Of a stretch of DNA of 15,953 nt, positions 7,326 to 13,749 are shown piece after piece; within the stretch, counting starts at the first letter, position 1; each line of letters starts with the position of its first letter. The stretch is taken from contig JALUHL010000027.1 in assembly GCA_027053695.1 (NCBI GenBank), forward strand, positions 1-15,953, written 5' to 3'. A model generated the notes under the pieces. That model was not told where the DNA came from and ran no database searches. It worked only from the letters and a program-made list of their open reading frames with translations. The translations under genes were made by a program, and so were the position numbers. Origin of the DNA: Ghiorsea sp. (GTDB lineage: Bacteria; Pseudomonadota; Zetaproteobacteria; Mariprofundales; Mariprofundaceae).

Positions 7326-7354
7326 TGGACTATCTGCCACAATTTTGCTAAATA
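7326..7354 (+). promoter_or_regulatory. Possible promoter before the LysM gene
   Basis: TGGACT (7326-7331) is 17 bases before TAAATA (7349-7354), and the latter carries an upstream TG (7346-7347) as in extended -10 promoters. Matches are only four and three of six. It is the best candidate I see in the 83-base gap after the CcdA gene. The hairpin at that gene's stop (7299-7317) has no T run and is not a convincing terminator. Confidence 0.2.
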
Positions 7355-7391
7355 TCTTATGTTTTACGTTGAGTTACACAGGAGTGTTCAC

Positions 7392-8459
7392 ATGAAACTT
7401 CAATGGAAAGTCTTACTGCTGCTGCTTTTGACAGCACCTATGCCATTGCTTGCAGATGCCTTTTTGATGCCAGGTTCGGTTGCTAAAGATGAACTGGTGA
7501 AACCTTTTCCGCAGCCTTATATTGTTAAAAAAGGGGATACACTTTGGGATATTGCCCAAGAATATTTTGCAGACCCTGAAAAATGGATTAAAATTTGGGA
7601 GCAAAACTTGTATGTGTCTAACCCTGATTTGATTTATCCAGGCAATGAACTTTGGTTGAAGTATAAAGCACCCGTTAAAAAAGCAGAGCCTAAACGGCCT
7701 ACAGTGAAGCTTGAGCCGCGTATTATTTACAAGCCAGCCGAACGCATTGAAAAAGAAATTGATACTGATGTGTTGGTAACAGCGTTAGCGAGACAAGATT
7801 TTATCGACCCTAAAGCCATTGAAGGTGTAGGGCATATCATTGATTCGGAAGATGAACGGCTGAACTATGGTGCGTATGACAAGGTCTATTTATCGTTGGA
7901 TGTTCGTGCGCACCCTGGAGATACATTTAATATTTTCCGCACAGGCGACCCTATTTATAAGCTGGATGATGAAGGCAATAAAACGCTGGTGGGCTATTTG
8001 GTGAACCATTTAGGAACCGTAGAAATCACATCTGAAGAGGGTGGTGTTTTTCGTGGAAGAATCACGCAAGCCTTTGAAGAAATTGGCCGTACCGACCGCT
8101 TAAAACGTGCATTACCAGCTGATTATAAAATCAAACTGGAGTACCCTGACAAACCTTTGTTTGGTCATGTAACTTATATTCGTGGGAATACAGTCGAAGC
8201 TGGTCAAGGTCAAATCATAGGTGTTGATTTGGGTTCAGAAGATGGGCTTAGAGCAGGCTCTGTATTGGGCGTTTACCGTTCTGGAAAACTGGTTGTGGAT
8301 AAGGTGTATAAAGAAAAGACCTATCAAGCTTTGCCTGAAGAAAGAATTGGTGAAATCATTGTGCTTGCAGCACAAGAACAAGCATCGATTGCTTTAATCA
8401 GCAAATCTTCATCGGCGATTAATATTAAAGATTTAATACAACCTTTACGCCGCAAATAA
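7392..8459 (+). CDS. Secreted LysM-domain protein
   Basis: A 355-residue protein with a signal peptide (MKLQWK, then a Leu-rich core, likely cleaved near LLADA at residues 19-23). One LysM domain follows (about 43-91; YIVKKGDTLWDIAQEYF, then WEQN, NPDLIYPGNELWL), so the mature protein probably binds peptidoglycan in the periplasm. The remaining 260 residues look like a soluble, beta-rich region with no motif that I recognise as catalytic; it may be a scaffold. I chose ATG 7392 because AGGAG (7380-7384) is seven bases upstream and a signal peptide begins there; an earlier ATG at 7359 would put charged residues ahead of it. Genes of this kind often lie next to dprA in Proteobacteria, and here the gap is two bases, but a functional link is not established. 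Confidence 0.88.
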   Translation: MKLQWKVLLLLLLTAPMPLLADAFLMPGSVAKDELVKPFPQPYIVKKGDTLWDIAQEYFADPEKWIKIWEQNLYVSNPDLIYPGNELWLKYKAPVKKAEPKRPTVKLEPRIIYKPAERIEKEIDTDVLVTALARQDFIDPKAIEGVGHIIDSEDERLNYGAYDKVYLSLDVRAHPGDTFNIFRTGDPIYKLDDEGNKTLVGYLVNHLGTVEITSEEGGVFRGRITQAFEEIGRTDRLKRALPADYKIKLEYPDKPLFGHVTYIRGNTVEAGQGQIIGVDLGSEDGLRAGSVLGVYRSGKLVVDKVYKEKTYQALPEERIGEIIVLAAQEQASIALISKSSSAINIKDLIQPLRRK

Positions 8460-8461
8460 GG

Positions 8462-9553
8462 GTGGCTAGTCAAGCCGCTGCCCACTACCTTAGATTAAGT
8501 TTTGTTGAGGGTGTTGGTGCGGTTACAGCAAGGCAACTGATAGAAAGCTTAGGCTCTGCCGAAGCTGTTTGGCAGCATGATAAACAAGGCTGGTTAGCCA
8601 TACATGGCATAGGGCCAAAGATGGCAAAGGCACTAACCTTGGCTCGGTCCGCATCCGTGACGCAACGCATTCAAGCTTTAGAACAACAATGTGAACAAGC
8701 GAACATCCATATGTTATGCCCTGAAGATGAAGCATGGCCAAAGCAATGGCTATCATATTCAGACGCGCCGTTGGTGATTTTTGCTTACGGCCAACTTTCT
8801 TGCCTGAACGCTGCCAAAATCATGGGCATGGTTGGCGCGCGCAAAGCCAGCGAAGAAGGCAAAGTGATTACTCGCCGTTGGTCAGCTTATTTATCCAAAC
8901 AAGATGTGGTGGTGGTTAGTGGCATGGCAGCAGGCATAGATTCTGCGGCACATGGCGGCAGCCTAGATGCAGATGCAGCAGGTATTGCAGTACTTGGTTA
9001 TGGTTTAAATGCGGGTAGCCCGTATCAGACCAAACAAATTCAAGCTTTAGCAAAGAAAGGCTGTGTCATCAGTGAATATGCACCTGATACCCAAGCTCAC
9101 CCAAGCTTTTTCCCGCAACGCAACCGTTTAATTGCTAGCTTAAGTCATGCTTTGATTGTGGTGGAAGGTGGATTGAAATCAGGCTCTTTGATTACGGCAA
9201 GGCAAGCTTTGGCATACGGCAGGGAAGTGTTTGCAGTACCAGGTTCGGTGCTGAATGATATTCATGCAGGCTGCCATCAGCTGATTAAAGATGGGGCAAC
9301 CCTGCTATCCAGCGCTGAGCAAGCATTGCAAGATATGCAATGGCAGCATAGCCAAAAAGCTGAGAAAGTTTATCAAGCCAAATCTAAGATTGAAGAAAAA
9401 ATCATTCACCTTTTGCGGCAAGAAATTTGCCATGTGGATGCATTGGCAGAAGATTGTGACTTGACCGTGCCAGAGCTTTCTACCATCTTGCTCGCCCTTG
9501 AGCTGGGTGGTGTCATCGAAAAATTACCCGGCAGCCGTTATACATTAAGTTAA
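8462..9553 (+). CDS. dprA: DNA-processing protein DprA (Smf)
   Basis: A 363-residue DprA. In natural transformation DprA binds incoming single-stranded DNA and loads RecA; the gene is also kept in many species not known to be competent. An N-terminal helix-hairpin-helix-like region (about 14-60, with GVGAV and IHGIGPKMAKAL) precedes the Rossmann-type core. The core shows MVGARKAS (123-130), VVSGMAAGIDSAAHGG (151-166), SEYAPDTQAHPSFFPQRNRLIA (204-225, read in two parts) and SGSLITARQA (240-249). A winged-helix C-terminal domain occupies about 305-363. The start is GTG at 8462, two bases after the LysM stop; no in-frame ATG gives a better N-terminus. A run of CAAGCTTT words lies within this gene (near 8673, 9042, 9103 and 9204). 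Confidence 0.96.
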   Translation: MASQAAAHYLRLSFVEGVGAVTARQLIESLGSAEAVWQHDKQGWLAIHGIGPKMAKALTLARSASVTQRIQALEQQCEQANIHMLCPEDEAWPKQWLSYSDAPLVIFAYGQLSCLNAAKIMGMVGARKASEEGKVITRRWSAYLSKQDVVVVSGMAAGIDSAAHGGSLDADAAGIAVLGYGLNAGSPYQTKQIQALAKKGCVISEYAPDTQAHPSFFPQRNRLIASLSHALIVVEGGLKSGSLITARQALAYGREVFAVPGSVLNDIHAGCHQLIKDGATLLSSAEQALQDMQWQHSQKAEKVYQAKSKIEEKIIHLLRQEICHVDALAEDCDLTVPELSTILLALELGGVIEKLPGSRYTLS

Positions 9554-9571
9554 TTATTCTAAGGAGATAGC

Positions 9572-11839
9572 ATGAGCGCAGTAGTAGTGGTGGAATCTCC
9601 GGCAAAAGCAAAAACCATCGAAAAATATCTGGGAAAAGGTTATAAAGTGCTTGCCTCCTACGGGCATGTTCGGGCTTTTCCTAAGAAAGATGGCTCTGTG
9701 GATGTGGATAATGATTTTGCCATCAAATATGAAGTGATTGAAGATAAGCGTAAACGCCTTTCTGACATTGAAAAAGCTTTGAAAAAAGCTGATGAACTTA
9801 TTCTTGCAAGCGATTTGGATAGGGAAGGGGAAGCCATTGCATGGCATGTTGCTGATGAAATGGAAAAGCGGGGCAAGCTTAAAGGCAAAAAGGTTTCGCG
9901 GATTACATTCAACCAAATCACGCGCAAAGCCATTCAAGATGCAGTGGCCAATCCTGTTGAATTAAATATGCCTTTGGTGGATGCGCAGCAAGCGCGTTCA
10001 GCCTTGGATTATTTGGTGGGTTTTACTTTGTCACCTTTATTGTGGCGCAAGATTCGTGGCGGATTATCTGCAGGACGTGTGCAATCGGTGGCTCTACGTT
10101 TGGTATGCGAGCGTGAACAGCATATTCGAGACTTCAAACCCAAAGAATATTGGACAGTTGAAGTGGGCTGTAAAAGCAAACAAAGCCCTTTCAAAGCTTT
10201 ATTGCATACGCTCAAAGGCGAGAAGCTTAACAAGTTTGACCTTAACAATGATAAGCTCGCCAAGGCTGCGGCGAAAGCAGTGCAAGAAGGCAGCTTTAGC
10301 GTTACGGATATTCAAAAGAAAAAAAGTAAACAGAATCCATCCCCACCATTTATTACGTCTACTGTGCAAATGGAAGCCTCGCGCAAGCTGGGTTTTACAG
10401 CGCGTAAAACCATGCAGCTGGCTCAGAAATTGTATGAGGGTGAAGAGGTTGATGGGGAACGTGTGGGTTTGATTACTTATATGCGAACCGATTCCACCAG
10501 CTTATCTCAAGAAGCAATTGATGAAGTACGCGGGCAAATTCAAAGCCAGTTTGGCGCAGAGTTTGTACCGAGCAAACCACGCGTATTCAAAGGCAAGAGT
10601 AAAAATGCGCAAGAAGCGCATGAAGCGATTCGTCCTACATCCTTTGCACGAACACCTGAAAGTTTGAAGGGTACGATTTCTGCAGATGAATTGAAATTAT
10701 ATACCTTGATTTGGAAGCGTACGGTGGCATCACAAATGGAAGCTGCGGTGCTGGATCAAGTGCGCGCGGATATCAGTTCAGGTGATACGGTACTTCGGGC
10801 TAATGGTTCGACCTTAATCTTCCCTGGCTTTCGCACGCTTTACATTGAAGGCACAGATGAGCCAAGCAAAGATGGCGATGAAAAGACTTTGCCTGTTTTA
10901 AATGTTGGGGATGAGATTGCTATAGACGCAGTTACACCTAAGCAACATTTCACAGAACCCAAACCACGCTTTTCTGAAGCAACGCTGGTGAAAGAGCTAG
11001 AGGCTCATGGCATTGGCCGCCCTTCTACCTATGCATCGATTTTGAATGTATTGCGCGAGCGTAAATATGTGGTGATGGATAAGAAGCGTTTTGTGCCTAC
11101 GGATGTAGGTGAGATTGTAAGCAAGTTCTTAACCGATTATTTCGGTGATATTGTGGACACCAATTTCACAGCCGATATTGAAAACAAGTTGGATGCTGTT
11201 GCTCGCGGCGAACGCGATTGGAAACCTTTGCTGCGCGATTTTTGGACGCCATTCAAAGAAAGAATTGACCACACCCAAGACAATGTGAAACGCTCAGACG
11301 TGACCCATGAGGAAACCGATGAGAAGTGCCCAGAATGCGGCAAACCTATGGCTATTAAATTGGGTCGCTATGGTAAATTCCTCGCATGCACGGGTTACCC
11401 TGAATGTAAGGTTGCAAGGCCATTGAATGAGAATGGTGAAGCGCCAGCAGAACCAGAATTATCCGATGAGAAATGCGAAAAATGTGGCGCACAGATGGCG
11501 GTAAAAACCGGACGCTACGGTAAATTCTTAGGCTGTTCGAATTATCCTGAGTGTAAAAACATTCAACCCATGGAAAAACCAGTGGATACAGGTATCGCAT
11601 GCCCTACATGTCATAAAGGTACGTTTCTTGAGAAGAAATCACGTCGAGGCAAGGTATTTTATTCCTGCTCTCAATATCCCAAATGTAAACATGCCTTGTG
11701 GAATAAACCCATTGATAAACCATGCCCAGAATGTGGCGCACCGTTTGTGACTGTGAAAGTCACCAAGCGTAATGGTACAGAGCATGTGTGCGCTAGCGAA
11801 ACATGCAACTGGAAGGAACAAGTCGAAGCACCCGAATAA
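9572..11839 (+). CDS. topA: DNA topoisomerase I
   Basis: A 755-residue type IA topoisomerase that relaxes negative supercoils through a covalent 5'-phosphotyrosine link. The TOPRIM domain starts at once (VVVVESPAKAKTIEKYLG, catalytic Glu8) and carries the acidic motif DLDREGEAIAWH. The catalytic tyrosine lies in GLITYMRTDSTS (Tyr303, with Arg305 nearby). SATLVKELEAHGIGRPSTYA-type sequence (here SEATLVKELEAHGIGRPSTY) is also conserved. The C-terminus holds four four-cysteine zinc-ribbon modules in a row, from Cys586 to about residue 748, including two close copies of the GRYGKFL signature. A strong ribosome site AAGGAG (9561-9566) lies five bases before the ATG. It follows dprA by 18 bases; the dprA-topA order is common in Proteobacteria. 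Confidence 0.98.
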   Translation: MSAVVVVESPAKAKTIEKYLGKGYKVLASYGHVRAFPKKDGSVDVDNDFAIKYEVIEDKRKRLSDIEKALKKADELILASDLDREGEAIAWHVADEMEKRGKLKGKKVSRITFNQITRKAIQDAVANPVELNMPLVDAQQARSALDYLVGFTLSPLLWRKIRGGLSAGRVQSVALRLVCEREQHIRDFKPKEYWTVEVGCKSKQSPFKALLHTLKGEKLNKFDLNNDKLAKAAAKAVQEGSFSVTDIQKKKSKQNPSPPFITSTVQMEASRKLGFTARKTMQLAQKLYEGEEVDGERVGLITYMRTDSTSLSQEAIDEVRGQIQSQFGAEFVPSKPRVFKGKSKNAQEAHEAIRPTSFARTPESLKGTISADELKLYTLIWKRTVASQMEAAVLDQVRADISSGDTVLRANGSTLIFPGFRTLYIEGTDEPSKDGDEKTLPVLNVGDEIAIDAVTPKQHFTEPKPRFSEATLVKELEAHGIGRPSTYASILNVLRERKYVVMDKKRFVPTDVGEIVSKFLTDYFGDIVDTNFTADIENKLDAVARGERDWKPLLRDFWTPFKERIDHTQDNVKRSDVTHEETDEKCPECGKPMAIKLGRYGKFLACTGYPECKVARPLNENGEAPAEPELSDEKCEKCGAQMAVKTGRYGKFLGCSNYPECKNIQPMEKPVDTGIACPTCHKGTFLEKKSRRGKVFYSCSQYPKCKHALWNKPIDKPCPECGAPFVTVKVTKRNGTEHVCASETCNWKEQVEAPE

Positions 11840-11841
11840 CC

Positions 11842-12321
11842 ATGGCAGCTGATTTCATCTATAGGAACGGCAATATTGATGATATTGAGGCTGTATTTCG
11901 TTTAAATCGGCAGGTGTTTGATGAGGCATGGTCCAAAGATGTGATGTTGCAGTCTTTGCAAGTGGGTTATGATTTGCAGGTCTGCTACCTTGATGACATG
12001 TTGGTCGCTTATGTGCTTAGCCAAGATGTTTTGTTGGAGACGCAAATCATGCAAGTGTGCGTACATCAAGATTTCAGGCGCTTGGGGGTTGCAAAACAAT
12101 TGATGTTACAACTGATGCAAAACAAGCAAGATATGGAAAACTTGATGCTAGAAGTTCGCGCTTCCAACCAAGGCGCCCAAGCTTTTTATGCTGCTTTGGG
12201 TTTTGAAACCCAAGGTGTTCGCCCGAATTATTATAGTAAAACAAGTCGATTGCCGCGCGAAGATGCGGTTATCATGAGTTTTAAACCATGCGTAAGCCAA
12301 TCTGAGAGGGCTAAAGCATGA
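11842..12321 (+). CDS. rimI: RimI-type N-acetyltransferase (GNAT)
   Basis: A 159-residue GNAT-fold acetyltransferase. The acetyl-CoA-binding motif A is VCVHQDFRRLGVAKQLM, with the RRxGxA-type turn. The following LEVRASNQGAQAFYAALGFETQGVRPNYY segment and the DAVIM ending are hallmarks of RimI. RimI acetylates the N-terminal alanine of ribosomal protein S18 in E. coli, and homologues may have wider substrates. I start it at ATG 11842, two bases after topA ends; a longer frame from 11803 lies inside topA and adds nothing conserved. The usual partner tsaB is not next to it. Its stop overlaps the ubiC start by four bases. Confidence 0.88.
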   Translation: MAADFIYRNGNIDDIEAVFRLNRQVFDEAWSKDVMLQSLQVGYDLQVCYLDDMLVAYVLSQDVLLETQIMQVCVHQDFRRLGVAKQLMLQLMQNKQDMENLMLEVRASNQGAQAFYAALGFETQGVRPNYYSKTSRLPREDAVIMSFKPCVSQSERAKA

Positions 12322-12899
12322 TTCAAGCTTTGTTAAGCCAGCAAATATGGCTGGATGTGCGCAGTTGGCGAGCGCAATATGCGGATACTTTATCCCCTGA
12401 ACAGGTGAGCGTGCTTTCCGTGATTACACCGCTGACACGTTTGCTTGAAGGTAAATACGGCATGAAGTTGGATGTGCATGTGCATGACCAGTTTGTCGAT
12501 GAGATGAATGCTGAAGAAGCCAAGTTATTGAAATCAGATATGCATAGCCGTTGTTTAAGACGAAAAGTTTCGCTGCTTTGCCGAGGTGAAGTGATGTTTG
12601 ATGCGGAATCAGTATTGCCTTTAGATGTGTTACCTGTGACGTTGATGGAAGATTTAGAGGCGGGCAAACGCCCCTTGGCAGATTTGTTGTCTGATCAAGG
12701 TTTGTCGCTTTCGCGCTCCAACCTAAGCATCACTCAAGTCGAAGATGATGGCTTTTATGCGGGATGTTGGGCAAGGCGTTCGGTGTTGGGCACATCGTCA
12801 GGTGCAGCATTGGGCGAAACATTGGGTGCAAAGGCACTGGTGACGGAAGTCTTCCATGATGCAACATGGCGGAAACTCACCTATTTATTGAACCGCTGA
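12318..12899 (+). CDS. ubiC: Chorismate-pyruvate lyase UbiC
   Basis: A 193-residue protein of the chorismate lyase family, which converts chorismate to 4-hydroxybenzoate and pyruvate, the first committed step of ubiquinone synthesis. Recognisable elements are CLRRKVSLLCRGEVMFDAESVLP (79-101, in two parts), with the arginine (81 or 82) matching the family's substrate-binding Arg76. Also present are GKRPLADLL (116-124), SRSNLSIT, the WARRSVL motif (151-157; WGRRS in E. coli) and VTEVF (175-179), whose Glu177 matches the catalytic-site Glu155. It is longer than E. coli UbiC (165). The ATG overlaps the end of rimI (ATGA). No ubiA lies in the window. The stop codon is one base from the stop of the convergent HDOD gene, so termination must occur inside one of the two genes. 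Confidence 0.87.
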   Translation: MIQALLSQQIWLDVRSWRAQYADTLSPEQVSVLSVITPLTRLLEGKYGMKLDVHVHDQFVDEMNAEEAKLLKSDMHSRCLRRKVSLLCRGEVMFDAESVLPLDVLPVTLMEDLEAGKRPLADLLSDQGLSLSRSNLSITQVEDDGFYAGCWARRSVLGTSSGAALGETLGAKALVTEVFHDATWRKLTYLLNR

Positions 12900-12900
12900 T

Positions 12901-13749
12901 TTAAGACAAAGCAGATGCCATGTTTCGCACGGCATCTTCCAGCTCAATTTCGATGGCAGCCAAGTGCGTTTCTTTTGCGCCAATACGTTGTATGGGTAAA
13001 TAATGTGTGGGATCAATGTCAGGGACAGGGTCAAAAAGAACGGCATGACCATGAGCTTGCACCAAGAAATTGGCAGCATCGACAAAATCAATCAATTTAT
13101 CTCTAGGCCTATCATCGGACTCAATGCCATGGTGCGTTGCAATACTCTCAAATGCATCGGGCATACCCCAATAGTTGAGTAAGCGCCCTCCCATCTCTCG
13201 ATGCAAAGATTGAATGATGCTGATTTGGTCTTCATAGGCGAGCGGGCCAAGCAAATCAGATACGGCACAAATCACAGCCTGTACACCAATGTCATGCAAC
13301 ATGCCTGCCAAAAATGCTTCTTCAGGCTCTACGCCGGGGATAATTTGTGCCAAATGTTGAGCCGCGACCGCAACATGGAGGGCATCATTCTTATTTTGGT
13401 CTAATATCTTTTTCAAACCTTTGTCTTTGACGTTCATGTGCAGTTTGGCTGAAATAGCCACCATCAATTCCAGTGTTCGCCTGCCTCCCAAGCGCTGCAC
13501 TGCCATGGAAAGACTTCGTACTTCGTAATTCCCACGCTTAAACTCGGGGCTATTGGCAATGCGTAATACAGTGGCAGCAAAAGTAGGGCTTGCCTCAAGC
13601 GCTTTGGAAATATCGGATGCACCTTTACTTTCATCTTGAATGATTTTTTGTACCTCAAGCACAGCCTTAGGCAATAAAGGCAGCTTGGCTTCACCTTTTC
13701 TGAAGCGAATACGTATCACTTCTGCAAATGCTACAACATCAGTTGTCAT
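12901..13749 (-). CDS. HDOD-domain protein
   Basis: A 282-residue single-domain HDOD protein. HDOD domains belong to the HD superfamily but usually lack nucleotide hydrolase activity and serve as signalling or scaffold modules, with links to motility, pili, cyclic-di-GMP and stress control. Family features are LPLLPKAVLEVQKII (23-37), the LEASPTFAATVLRIANSPEF helix pair (51-70), SLSMAVQRLGGRRTLELMV (79-97), AGMLHDIG (148-155, with His152-Asp153) and ATHHG (204-208). The His-Asp pair is kept, unlike in some members, yet the full metal set is not evident. No receiver, GGDEF or HTH domain is attached. GGGAG lies seven bases before its ATG, and the start overlaps the end of the upstream ATPase gene by 11 bases, so the two are cotranscribed and probably coupled. 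Confidence 0.9.
   Translation of the reverse strand: MTTDVVAFAEVIRIRFRKGEAKLPLLPKAVLEVQKIIQDESKGASDISKALEASPTFAATVLRIANSPEFKRGNYEVRSLSMAVQRLGGRRTLELMVAISAKLHMNVKDKGLKKILDQNKNDALHVAVAAQHLAQIIPGVEPEEAFLAGMLHDIGVQAVICAVSDLLGPLAYEDQISIIQSLHREMGGRLLNYWGMPDAFESIATHHGIESDDRPRDKLIDFVDAANFLVQAHGHAVLFDPVPDIDPTHYLPIQRIGAKETHLAAIEIELEDAVRNMASALS
12913..12937. other. Hairpin at the convergent gene ends
   Basis: AGATGCC (12913-12919) pairs with GGCATCT (12931-12937), and after one A-C mismatch TG pairs with CA around loop TTTCG. The hairpin lies in the last codons of the minus-strand HDOD gene, just beyond the ubiC stop. Read on the minus strand it is followed by TGCTTTGTCTTAA, which is only mildly T-rich; on the plus strand no T run follows. 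It may act as a weak two-way terminator or stabilise 3' ends. Confidence 0.3.

Noticed and set aside
7335..7349. TGCCAC...TTGCT resembling a sigma-54 promoter before the LysM gene
   Set aside because: The second G of the GG element is replaced by C and the spacing to GC is nine rather than ten bases; both are critical for sigma-54.
11326..11839. Repeated cysteine-rich modules at the end of topA as a separate gene
   Set aside because: They are in frame with topA and are the usual C-terminal zinc ribbons of bacterial topoisomerase I.
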